A program made the translations under genes and the position numbers. Below, one piece after another: positions 16,101 to 22,943 of a stretch of DNA of 31,452 nucleotides. Under the pieces are notes generated by a model. The model had not been told where the DNA came from. It saw only the letters and a program-made list of their open reading frames with translations, and made no database searches. This DNA comes from CAYZMH01 sp964479445 (GTDB taxonomy: Bacteria > Bacteroidota > Bacteroidia > Bacteroidales > GCA-2748055). How positions within the stretch are numbered: the first letter of the stretch is position 1; each line of letters begins with the position of its first letter. Location: the NCBI GenBank assembly GCA_964479445.1, contig CAYZMH010000036.1:1-31452 (forward strand), in the 5' to 3' direction.

Positions 16101-16246
16101 TCCACACCCTGAAAAGCATCATCGATTATTATACCGAGACAGGGGATGGCATCATCGGGGAGGCCCGCCAGCGATACGAATCGCTTAAAGCAGAGGCAGA
16201 GGGCGACATTCCGGAATCATCCAAAAACGATACCGTGTCATTTTAG
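13187..16246 (+). CDS. Secreted TPR-repeat protein (1019 aa)
   Basis: A Sec signal peptide (MKIRIIPVLVIMLGFTLNPLHA, cleavage after residue 22, no lipobox Cys) precedes a chain of tetratricopeptide repeats running to near the C-terminus. Recurrent pieces such as YYxxG, A-x-x-x-F, YPxSxxxxEA and AxYxLGxxYF are visible roughly every 34-37 residues, for more than 20 units. It should be a periplasmic solenoid scaffold. The repeat unit resembles the BamD/YbgF/SusD-like TPRs used in envelope assembly. The stop lies 12 bases before the outer-membrane barrel gene, so both are surely in one operon and perhaps one complex. I cannot assign a substrate or partner from sequence alone; PorW/SprE-type secretion scaffolds are an alternative reading, but they are lipoproteins and this one is not. 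Confidence 0.85.
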   Translation: MKIRIIPVLVIMLGFTLNPLHAQKSAVYYYADNEFNKGVELYEKEKYGAAREAFENVVEQTKEEDRVIRSEAQYYLAMCAVELYNLDAEHLVFSFIAENPASPHVNEACFRLAGYFYYKMNYPKAISWYNRVDRYHLDRDALSEYYFKKGYAYYMRKDYENARVNFYEILEMDSPYTPPATYYYSHIHYVEENYETALLGFRKIDDDPLFNGIAPYYISQILYIQEKYDQVVEYAPALMDSVSEKRLGEMAKIIGESYFMLGEYGEAVPYLETYSENTRYYTVKDRYQMAFSYYMNGRYQKAGVLFEKITYRESEIAQSALYHLADCYLQQGDKNKARIAFSQASQMDYDQKIREDALFNYAKVTFELSYDPFNEAVRAFNQYITQYPASDRVDEVYNYLVTAYLQTRNFSMALESLEKIRYKDEQIEEAYQKVAFYRGLELYNNLRFDEAVDVLERALEYSQYDASIRARTYYWLGEAAYRSGDLTMAQTYFSQFMDEPAALRQEEYALAHYSMGYIAFDKEAYGRAGEWFATYINLEEDSSAETLADAYNRRGDCWFVSKEYWQAIESYNEAIRMAVVDRDYALFQKGFTYGILNRPRQKLEVMLQIANGPGESPYVDDALFEAGRTYVSLDNNDRALEMYERIISNHSNSSYMSKSLNQLGLIYFNALEYDRALEYYGRVAKEYPGTPEADNALLSLENIYVRRNNVDGYLAFVKELGRDVTNRQQDSLMYIAAENAYTSGECGEAIRSLDQYLAKHPNGNYLLNAHYYKADCHLKLNQPDRALSSLEYITSQSRNMFSEPALVAASRIHFDRNEYNKAVSDYLKLLEVAEEQSNLREAKIGVMRCYFMLDEYSNTIQSAHTVLGIDKLPGEVRREAWFAIAKSHRKLNETGLALEYFRKSAGEVNSVEGAESKYRVSEILYNQGMFKEAEEVIYDFIEKNTPHQYWMGKAFLLLSDIYLEQDDEFQAIHTLKSIIDYYTETGDGIIGEARQRYESLKAEAEGDIPESSKNDTVSF

Positions 16247-16258
16247 CACTGAAAAAAC

Positions 16259-17917
16259 ATGATCATGAAACCGATCCCATATATTCTCATCGCATTTTTC
16301 TTTCTGAACAGCCTGCCGGTGCTGGCACAGCAGGAGGAGGTGAAAGTGGTCAAACCCTACGACCCCACGTTGTCAGGTGCCGAAAAGATCCAGTTATTGC
16401 CCGACCTGGATGATTCGGTGGAGTATAAAAAACCGGAGTTTGAGTACACGCTTTTCCCCAAGCGGTATGACACTGAATTCAGCGTCTCGCCGATCAAACC
16501 GGCCCGGATGGTGAAAACTCCCCTCGATAAGCTCTATAAGAGTCAGCTTACCCTGGGCATGGGAAATTACCTTACCCCCCTTGCCGAGCTGCGCATCAAC
16601 CAGCTCCGGTCCAGCAACGGCACGTTCGGGGTGCTCCTGCGTCACCACTCCATGAACGGAAAGGTGAGGCTGGCCAACGACGCGAGGGTGGATGCCGGGT
16701 TTAATGAAAACCGGCTGGGAATTTATGGAAAACGCTTTCTGCGCCACAGCGTTTTTGAGTATGAAGCCGGGGCCGAATATAACACCCTGGTGCATTACGG
16801 GGTAGATACAGCCTTCAGTGATACGGTAACCCGCACCGACTTCCTGCACCGCTATTACCACGGGTACACCTCTCTGGGCATCGAATCGGCACGCGCCGAC
16901 TCTTTCCACCTTCAATATAAGGCTCACCTGGATTACCACTTTTTCTCCCACGCACTGGACCAGATGGAGCACCAGGTGGTGCTGGACGGGAATGTGGATC
17001 AGATCCTGGGGGATTTCAGGGTAGGTGCCGACCTGGGTGGCATCTATGCCGGTCATCCCGGAACGTGGGACAGCGTACTTACCAACCACTTTATTATCAA
17101 GGCTAATCCGTATATATCCAAGAGCAGTGAGGAGTGGCGGTTTATGGCCGGACTCAACACGTACACGGAGATTCGCAACGGCAAGGTAAAGCCGAGGGTT
17201 TACCTGAGGGGTAAGTTCCAGTTCAACATCGTCAAAGAGGTGCTGGTACCCTATTTCGGGGTGGACGGATTCCAGGAAGCGCACAGCTACCGGGAGATAA
17301 CCGGTAAGAATCCCTTTGTCAGCCCCGACCTGGTGGTGACACCGGCGAGTCACCGCATCGTTGCCTACGGCGGGTTGAAGGGACGGTTTTCCGATGTGGT
17401 CTCGTGGAACCTGCGCGGCACCTACTCGGTGATCAACGACCAGTATTTTTTTGTGACCGACAGCATGGCAACACTGGGTAACCAGTTCTCGGTGGTCTAC
17501 GACGATATGAATAAACTCAACATCTACGGGGGATTTAAGATCATGCCCACGGAGTCGCTGGATATCATCCTGAAAGGAAACTACTACAACTACCAGATGG
17601 TACGGGAGGATCATCCCTGGTACCATCCCGCATTTGATGCCACCCTGCAGGGACGCTACCATATCGGGGAGAAGATCTACCTGGATGCCTCGGCCTACCT
17701 GATCGGTCCGCGCCACTACCCGGCAGAGAACCCCGCTGAAGATCCCGGGAAACTGAATACAACGCTTGATATGAACCTCTCAGCCGAGTACCGGTACACC
17801 AACCTGCTCTCGTTCTGGGTTCGGTTTAACAATATCACCACCCGGCCCTACTACCTCTGGCACCGGTATCCCTCTTACCGTTTCCGCTTTATGGCCGGAT
17901 TTACTTACGGATTATAA
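16259..17917 (+). CDS. Outer-membrane beta-barrel protein with VKPYDPTLSGAEKI N-terminus
   Basis: Signal peptide of 23 residues ending VLA, then mature QQEEVKVVKPYDPTLSGAEKI. The KPY-x-PTx-x-A-x-KI element near the mature N-terminus is, to my recollection, a shared mark of Bacteroidota barrels often auto-annotated as TonB-dependent receptors; there is no plug domain or TonB box here. The rest of the 552 residues alternates polar and hydrophobic/aromatic residues in strands with D/N-rich turns and closes with RFRFMAGFTYGL, a beta-barrel insertion-signal-like end. It is probably a 14-18 strand barrel assembled by Bam. Translation could start at 16259 or at the second ATG (16265). The TPR gene upstream and the AlkD-like gene 13 bases downstream share the operon. 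Confidence 0.8.
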   Translation: MIMKPIPYILIAFFFLNSLPVLAQQEEVKVVKPYDPTLSGAEKIQLLPDLDDSVEYKKPEFEYTLFPKRYDTEFSVSPIKPARMVKTPLDKLYKSQLTLGMGNYLTPLAELRINQLRSSNGTFGVLLRHHSMNGKVRLANDARVDAGFNENRLGIYGKRFLRHSVFEYEAGAEYNTLVHYGVDTAFSDTVTRTDFLHRYYHGYTSLGIESARADSFHLQYKAHLDYHFFSHALDQMEHQVVLDGNVDQILGDFRVGADLGGIYAGHPGTWDSVLTNHFIIKANPYISKSSEEWRFMAGLNTYTEIRNGKVKPRVYLRGKFQFNIVKEVLVPYFGVDGFQEAHSYREITGKNPFVSPDLVVTPASHRIVAYGGLKGRFSDVVSWNLRGTYSVINDQYFFVTDSMATLGNQFSVVYDDMNKLNIYGGFKIMPTESLDIILKGNYYNYQMVREDHPWYHPAFDATLQGRYHIGEKIYLDASAYLIGPRHYPAENPAEDPGKLNTTLDMNLSAEYRYTNLLSFWVRFNNITTRPYYLWHRYPSYRFRFMAGFTYGL

Positions 17918-17930
17918 CACCCCGAACCCC

Positions 17931-18653
17931 ATGGTCCATACCCCTCAACTGATCATTGAGATCACGGAAGAGATTACAGCCAACCTGAAGGCAATGTCTG
18001 ACCCGTTCAGGAAACAGAAAGCCGAGTCCTATGCACCCACCTCCATGGTGATGCTGGGTGTGAGCAATCCCGATGTCCAGCAGGTGGTCAGAGAAATACA
18101 CAGCACCCACCGGGCGCAATCCCCCGCCTTCTTTATCGACCTGGCCAAAGCCCTGGTCGGGACCGGAATCTTCGAATGCCAGCACCTGGCCTGGTCGCTT
18201 TTTGACAAGAAACGCCGGTTGCTTGAAGCGCTGCAGCACTCCGATCTGGAGTACCTTAGGGGTGTCCTGGATAACTGGGCATCGGTGGATGCATTCGGAA
18301 CGGTCATCTACGGATGGATGTGGCGCAATGGTAAGATCTCCGACCAGGAGGTCTATGCACTTCAGGAGAGCGGGGATGTGTGGATACGCAGACTGGCCCT
18401 GGTGGGTTGCGTGGCACTCAATACCCGTTCACGTGGCGGCACCGGGGATGCAGGGCGAACCCTTCGTGTATGCAAACGGGCTGTTTCTGACCATGAAGAG
18501 ATGATCGTGAAAGCCCTCTCATGGGCCCTGAGATCCCTTATTTACTGGGATCGCGGGGGAGTCAGGGAGTTCCTGGAACAGCATGACGGACAGCTTGCCA
18601 GGCGGGTAAAAAGAGAGGTGCAACACAAGCTGGATCACGGAACCAAGAACTGA
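17931..18653 (+). CDS. AlkD-like DNA alkylation repair protein
   Basis: HEAT-like repeat DNA glycosylase family, 240 residues, which removes cationic alkylated bases (3-methyladenine, 7-methylguanine) without base flipping. The DNA-contact motif DNWASVD (114-120) supplies Trp116 and Asp120, matching the Trp/Asp pair of Bacillus cereus AlkD. WIRRLALV (151-158) supplies the conserved Arg region, and KALSWALR (194-201) resembles the last conserved KAIGWALR-type helix. The gene follows the barrel gene by 13 bases, so it is probably co-transcribed, though functionally unrelated. There is no signal peptide; it is cytoplasmic. Catalytic competence is likely because the key Trp and Asp are present, but the third active-site aromatic was not checked by alignment. 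Confidence 0.88.
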   Translation: MVHTPQLIIEITEEITANLKAMSDPFRKQKAESYAPTSMVMLGVSNPDVQQVVREIHSTHRAQSPAFFIDLAKALVGTGIFECQHLAWSLFDKKRRLLEALQHSDLEYLRGVLDNWASVDAFGTVIYGWMWRNGKISDQEVYALQESGDVWIRRLALVGCVALNTRSRGGTGDAGRTLRVCKRAVSDHEEMIVKALSWALRSLIYWDRGGVREFLEQHDGQLARRVKREVQHKLDHGTKN

Positions 18654-18731
18654 CATTTTTCAAACAGGGAAATGTTAATAACTCTTCTGGTTTTCAGTGC
18701 ATTTACCAATGGTTTTCTGCCGTTTTTTTAC

Positions 18732-18739
18732 TATCTTTG
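18732..18739 (+). promoter_or_regulatory. Candidate -7 box for gyrB, giving a long leader
   Basis: TATCTTTG is an exact TAnnTTTG match at 18732-18739, 232 bases before the gyrB ATG. The expected -33 region (about 18707-18712) is CAATGG and so only partly fits TTTG. The 318-base gap 18654-18971 holds this box, two hairpins and no convincing gene. Confidence 0.45.
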
Positions 18740-18808
18740 GGTGTACCAAAGTGAGGGTGAGGATTGACTTGCAGATTGCAGAAATTCAACATGTTACGGT
18801 TTATTGTA

Positions 18809-18829
18809 GGTGCGGGTATTCCACGCACC
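18809..18829 (+). repeat. Hairpin 1 in the gyrB leader
   Basis: GGTGCG (18809-18814) pairs perfectly with CGCACC (18824-18829) around a 9-base loop. The stem is GC-rich, and no T-run follows, so it is not a normal terminator. Confidence 0.45.
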
Positions 18830-18901
18830 GGTTCTCTTCCAGGATTATCATCGGGAAGAAAGGTAGTTCACCCCTTTGAGAGAGTATAAAATAAGTAGAA
18901 A

Positions 18902-18926
18902 CCGGATCGGTAGAGAGCAGATCCGG
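18902..18926 (+). repeat. Hairpin 2 in the gyrB leader
   Basis: CCGGATC (18902-18908) pairs perfectly with GATCCGG (18920-18926) around an 11-base loop, 45 bases before the gyrB start codon. It could be an RNA stem in the leader or a DNA palindrome bound by a protein. Confidence 0.45.
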
Positions 18927-18971
18927 GAGGGAAATTTGTGTATAACCCCATAAAAGTAATGTTAGAAAGAA

Positions 18972-20996
18972 ATGGATAAAAAACAGACCAAGCCCAAGGT
19001 AGACATTGAAGAGTTAGCCAATGCATATTCGGCAAACAGCATCCAGGTGCTGGAGGGACTGGAGGCGGTTCGGAAGCGTCCGGCCATGTACATCGGCGAT
19101 GTGAGCGAGAAAGGATTGCACCACCTGGTTTACGAGGTGGTGGATAACTCAATCGACGAAGCCCTGGCAGGACATTGTAAAAACATCTGGGTGACCATTA
19201 ATGATGACGATTCCATTACCATCGTGGATGATGGTCGCGGTATTCCCACCGATTTTCATGAAAAGGAACAGAAATCAGCCCTGGAAGTGGTTATGACCGT
19301 GCTGCATGCCGGGGGGAAATTCAATAAAGATTCTTACAAGGTATCCGGTGGCCTGCACGGAGTGGGAGTTTCCTGTGTGAATGCCCTCTCTTCCACCCTG
19401 AAAGCGGAAGTTCACCGTGAAGGAAAAGTATATGTGCAGTCCTACGTACGGGGCAAACCTGTAGGTCCGGTCGAGATGACCGGAGACACGGAGAAATCAG
19501 GGACCATTGTCACCTTCACCCCTGATCAGGACATTTTCACCACCAGCGAATATAAGTACGAGATCCTCTCCAGCCGCCTCCGGGAGCTTGCCTTTTTGAA
19601 CAAGGGGATTCACCTGTACATAACCGACAAGCGCGAGATGGAGGATAACGGCAATGGGAACGGTAATGGCAACGGAAACGGTGAGGGCAACGGTGAGGGC
19701 CATTACCGGTCCGATCACTTCTATTCGGAAAAGGGTCTCAAGGAGTTTGTAGAGTTCCTGGATGCCACCCGTGAGCAGCTGATCGAGGAGATCATCCATA
19801 TTGAGACCGAGAAGGGCGGGGTTCCGGTGGAACTGGCCCTGCAGTACAACACATCCTTCTCCGAGAACGTACACTCCTACGTAAACAACATCAATACCAT
19901 TGAAGGGGGAACCCATCTTTCGGGTTTCCGTCGCGGACTCACCCGTACCCTGAAGACCTATGCCGAGAAGTCGGGAATGCTATCCAAGCTGAAGTTTGAC
20001 ATTGCCGGGGACGATTTCAGGGAGGGGTTAACCGCCATTGTATCAGTGAAGGTAGCCGAACCCCAGTTTGAGGGTCAGACCAAAACCAAGCTGGGTAATT
20101 CCGAGATCATGGGAATCGTGGATCAGTCGGTAAGCAGTGAGCTGGCCCATTACCTGGAGGAGCATCCAAAGGATGCGCGCCAGATCGTCAGCAAGGTGAT
20201 CCTGGCAGCCCAGGCCCGCCATGCGGCCCGGAAAGCCCGCGAACTGGTACAGCGCAAAAATGTCTTGTCAGGAGCCGGCTTGCCCGGTAAACTGGCTGAT
20301 TGTGCCGAAAAGGATCCGGCCCGCACCGAGGTCTTTTTTGTGGAGGGTGATTCGGCCGGCGGAACGGCCAAGCAGGGACGTGACCGGAATTTCCAGGCGA
20401 TCATGCCATTGAGGGGTAAGATCCTGAACGTGGAGAAAGCGATGGCACATAAGATCTTTGAAAATGAAGAGATCAAGAATATTTTCACTGCCCTGGGCGT
20501 GAAGATAGGAACCGAAGAGGATAGCAAGGAGCTGGATCTGAGCGGACTCCGTTATCACCGGATTATCATCATGACGGATGCCGACGTGGATGGAGCACAC
20601 ATTGCCACGCTGATCATGACCTTCTTTTTCCGGTACATGACCGAATTGATAAAAAAAGGACACCTTTACATTGCCACCCCCCCGCTCTATCTTATCCGTA
20701 AGGGCAAAAACGAGCGATACTGCTGGTCGGAAGAGGAGCGCAAGCAGGTGGTTGAGGAGCTTAATGCAGGCAGTGAGTCGGGGATCCATATCCAGCGCTA
20801 CAAAGGGTTGGGTGAGATGAACTCGGAGCAGCTGTGGGAAACCACCATGAACCCTGAATTCAGGACCATCCGGCAGGTGAGTATCGACAGCGCAGCCGAG
20901 GCCGATCGCATCTTCTCCATGCTCATGGGCGATGAAGTGCCTCCTCGACGGGAGTTCATCGAAAAGCATGCCAAGTATGCCAACATTGATGCATAG
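18972..20996 (+). CDS. gyrB: DNA gyrase subunit B
   Basis: Type IIA topoisomerase ATPase subunit, 674 residues, working with GyrA to add negative supercoils. The GHKL ATPase has Asn59 in EVVDNSIDEA, DDGRGIP (86-92) and GGLHGVG (126-132). The transducer QTK loop is QTKTKLG (369-375). TOPRIM has the catalytic Glu458 in EGDSAGGTAKQGRDR and the metal-binding DADVD (536-540). The C-terminus IQRYKGLGEMN...HAKYANIDA is the GyrB form; ParE is less likely. Odd point: between ATPase and transducer (about 225-242) lies an Asn-Gly/Glu-Gly tract (NG x6, then EGNGEG) encoded by GGNAAY-type repeats at about 19645-19700, longer than the usual charged loop. There is no gyrA in the window. A 5' leader of over 200 bases with two hairpins precedes it. 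Confidence 0.93.
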   Translation: MDKKQTKPKVDIEELANAYSANSIQVLEGLEAVRKRPAMYIGDVSEKGLHHLVYEVVDNSIDEALAGHCKNIWVTINDDDSITIVDDGRGIPTDFHEKEQKSALEVVMTVLHAGGKFNKDSYKVSGGLHGVGVSCVNALSSTLKAEVHREGKVYVQSYVRGKPVGPVEMTGDTEKSGTIVTFTPDQDIFTTSEYKYEILSSRLRELAFLNKGIHLYITDKREMEDNGNGNGNGNGNGEGNGEGHYRSDHFYSEKGLKEFVEFLDATREQLIEEIIHIETEKGGVPVELALQYNTSFSENVHSYVNNINTIEGGTHLSGFRRGLTRTLKTYAEKSGMLSKLKFDIAGDDFREGLTAIVSVKVAEPQFEGQTKTKLGNSEIMGIVDQSVSSELAHYLEEHPKDARQIVSKVILAAQARHAARKARELVQRKNVLSGAGLPGKLADCAEKDPARTEVFFVEGDSAGGTAKQGRDRNFQAIMPLRGKILNVEKAMAHKIFENEEIKNIFTALGVKIGTEEDSKELDLSGLRYHRIIIMTDADVDGAHIATLIMTFFFRYMTELIKKGHLYIATPPLYLIRKGKNERYCWSEEERKQVVEELNAGSESGIHIQRYKGLGEMNSEQLWETTMNPEFRTIRQVSIDSAAEADRIFSMLMGDEVPPRREFIEKHAKYANIDA

Positions 20997-21043
20997 GTAG
21001 TGTCAGAACGAAAACTCATTTATTTCTGCAAGCACCAGGTAAC

Positions 21044-21295
21044 ATGATAATCCCTGATGGACAAGTTGTTTCGTTTGATGCGGAACAGCTTTTTCTGTCA
21101 GCGGTGTCCGGTAATTTATGTGATCTTCGTTGGACAAGCTGCTTCACCAGACAGGGTAGTTTATGTTGCATCTTGGAATCAGGTCCAGCCCATGGTTCAA
21201 TCTGTGGCCCCGAGACATCCGGATTGATTCAGAGCAGCTTCCGTTCCGGCGCTGACAGGCAACTTGTACAATCTCGTCATTTTTTCCTATATTAG
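21044..21295 (+). other. Doubtful 83-codon Cys-containing open frame
   Basis: In the 313-base gap between gyrB and the HlyD-type gene an ATG-started frame runs for 83 codons, with five Cys residues, several of them clustered in CDLRWTSCF and GSLCCILE. I recognise no domain, no signal peptide, no double-Gly leader and no RBS. It may be chance or decayed sequence. Near repeats within it are GGACAAGTTGTTTC (21059-21072) and GGACAAGCTGCTTC (21132-21145), and GGTAATTTATG (21110-21120) and GGTAGTTTATG (21155-21165). The stretch is otherwise empty apart from the promoter at its end. Confidence 0.15.
21264..21295 (+). promoter_or_regulatory. Candidate promoter and RBS of the HlyD-type gene
   Basis: TTG (21264-21266), a 21-base spacer and TATATTAG (21288-21295) resemble TTTG-N19-21-TAnnTTTG, with one to two mismatches. 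Overlapping its end, AGGAGGG (21294-21300) sits 9 bases before ATG 21310 as a Shine-Dalgarno-like site. Both cannot serve fully, since a start near 21302 would leave the RBS outside the transcript. Confidence 0.4.
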
Positions 21296-21309
21296 GAGGG
21301 TTCAATTGG

Positions 21310-22623
21310 ATGATCATGAACAAAGAAGAGCAACCTCAAAAAGCAGAGATACGAAGCGAGGATGTGGAGGATATCCTGGGGCGGGTTCCCTCCTGGATTA
21401 CCCGGAACGGCATTTTACTTTTCACAGGCATATTTGCCCTGATCGTGCTTGGCTCTTTTGCCTTCCGTTACCCCGATGTTAAACGTGCAGGGATCACTCT
21501 GACATCCCTTACGCCACCGGCAGAACTGGAGGCGCGGGCTGATGGAAAGATTGAGGTGTTGCTTGTAGAGGATAATGCCCACGTGGAACCGGGAATGCTG
21601 CTGGCCGTGATTGAGAATTCCGCCGATTACAGGGATGTGCTGGAGCTGGAGGAAGAGATCGGGGGAATGGATCTTACCGATGTGAGTTCTGAGATTTCCC
21701 TTCCGGTGAACGGGGAAAGCGACCTGGGTCCTGTGCAGGATGAGTATGCCACATTTTTCAAAGATTACCGGAACTACCGGGAGTTCCTGCGGCTGGACTA
21801 CCACCGGCGAAAGATCGAACTCCTACGGGTGGAACTGGAGAAATACCAGGCATATTCCCGTACACTGCACGAGCGATCGGAGATCGTGGAGGAGGAGTAC
21901 CGGCTTGCCGAAAAGCAGTTTGTCAGGGATTCCATGCTCTATCTTCAATCGGTGGTATCGGAATCGGATTATGAAGCATCCCGCAGCGCCATGCTGGTGA
22001 AGCGAAACAAATGGCAGGAACTGATGAGTCAGAAAGCCGAGAATGATATACAGGCGGCTCAGACCGAGGAGAAGATCCTGGAGATGGAGTTGAAGCAGCA
22101 GGAGCGTATGAGTTCACTCACCCACAGCATGGAGGAGTCTCTGAATAAACTTAGAGCAGCTATTGCAGCCTGGAAGAAAGATTACGTGCTGGTGGCCCCT
22201 GTTTCCGGAACCGTGACTTTCAACCGGTTCTGGAGTGAGAACCAGAATGTGCGAGACGGGGACAAGGTGCTTACCATTGTTCCAGACGAAGCAGGATCCT
22301 ACCTGGGTAAGATCAGGTTGCCGGCTGCAGGGGCGGGGGAGGTGAAGCCCGGACAGCAGGTGAATATCCGGTTCGACAATTATCCGTACCTGGAATACGG
22401 TATGGTCAGAGCCCGGGTGAGTAATATTTCGCGTGTGCCTGAAAACGATTTTTATACAGTAGAGGTCTATTTTCCCAATGGTCTGACCACTTTTTACGGC
22501 ATAGACCTGGGGTTTAGTCAGAATATGCAGGGTCAGGCCGAGATCCTTACCGATAAGATGCGTCTCATTGAACTCTTCTTTAACCCGATCAGGAATGCGA
22601 TTACGCGTCAGCGGGAGATGTAG
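21310..22623 (+). CDS. HlyD-family membrane fusion protein (peptide-exporter type)
   Basis: Periplasmic adaptor of 437 residues: a cytoplasmic tail of about 30 residues (RSEDVEDILGRVPSWITRNG), one membrane segment (34-51), a first biotinyl-lipoyl half (ARADGKIEVLLVEDNAHVEPGM, about 74-95), a long coiled-coil hairpin (about 150-280), the second lipoyl half (VLVAPVSGTVTF, near 296-307) and a C-terminal beta-barrel domain. The long N-tail with IxGxxPSWIxRxG is seen in Bacteroidota adaptors that accompany peptidase-containing ABC exporters of bacteriocin-like peptides. No such exporter is present here: upstream is gyrB and downstream another adaptor. ATG 21310 and 21316 are both possible starts. 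It is followed by a 320-base gap before the next adaptor, so it may be a separate transcription unit. Confidence 0.9.
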   Translation: MIMNKEEQPQKAEIRSEDVEDILGRVPSWITRNGILLFTGIFALIVLGSFAFRYPDVKRAGITLTSLTPPAELEARADGKIEVLLVEDNAHVEPGMLLAVIENSADYRDVLELEEEIGGMDLTDVSSEISLPVNGESDLGPVQDEYATFFKDYRNYREFLRLDYHRRKIELLRVELEKYQAYSRTLHERSEIVEEEYRLAEKQFVRDSMLYLQSVVSESDYEASRSAMLVKRNKWQELMSQKAENDIQAAQTEEKILEMELKQQERMSSLTHSMEESLNKLRAAIAAWKKDYVLVAPVSGTVTFNRFWSENQNVRDGDKVLTIVPDEAGSYLGKIRLPAAGAGEVKPGQQVNIRFDNYPYLEYGMVRARVSNISRVPENDFYTVEVYFPNGLTTFYGIDLGFSQNMQGQAEILTDKMRLIELFFNPIRNAITRQREM

Positions 22624-22809
22624 CAATACCTGCTGAAGGTACAATCTGAATGACTTGCCAGATATGGCAGTGAATAAGAAGGAGGACTGTAAAATGCTGT
22701 CATGCACTGTGCCAGTCAAACAATAACAATCTTTCGCATATATGAAGGATTCAGGGATCTTCAGGGAACAGCGCAGGATATGTGGGAAAAAGAATATTCT
22801 TTACATGCA

Positions 22810-22844
22810 TTTGGGAGTATCTCCCGTAATAATGTGTATTTTTG
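22810..22844 (+). promoter_or_regulatory. Candidate promoter with internal inverted repeat for adaptor/TolC genes
   Basis: TATTTTTG at 22837-22844 is an exact TAnnTTTG match, and TTTG at 22810-22813 lies 23 bases upstream, a little longer than the usual 19-21. Between the boxes GGGAG-TAT-CTCCC (22813-22825) forms a perfect 5-base inverted repeat that could be an operator. The 320-base gap 22624-22943 otherwise shows no convincing gene; the next ATG is at 22944, so the leader would be about 90-100 bases. Confidence 0.45.
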
Positions 22845-22943
22845 TCCGTTGCTAAAATAGCCATTTAAGCGAACGCCGAACTAAACATTTAGGTATGGAT
22901 CCGGAGCCGCTATTTCGGGTTCCGATTACAATCGATTGCAATC

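Noticed and set aside
16394..17716. 440-codon minus-strand frame inside the barrel gene
   Set aside because: Opposite-strand shadow produced by codon bias; the plus-strand gene has a signal peptide and barrel pattern.
18697..18879. 60-codon frame in the gyrB leader
   Set aside because: Overlaps the promoter box and the first hairpin, with no similarity and no conserved start context.
22741..22854. 37-codon small gene (MKDSGIFREQ...) in the gap before the MacA-type adaptor
   Set aside because: No RBS or similarity, and it overlaps the better-supported promoter of the adaptor/TolC genes.
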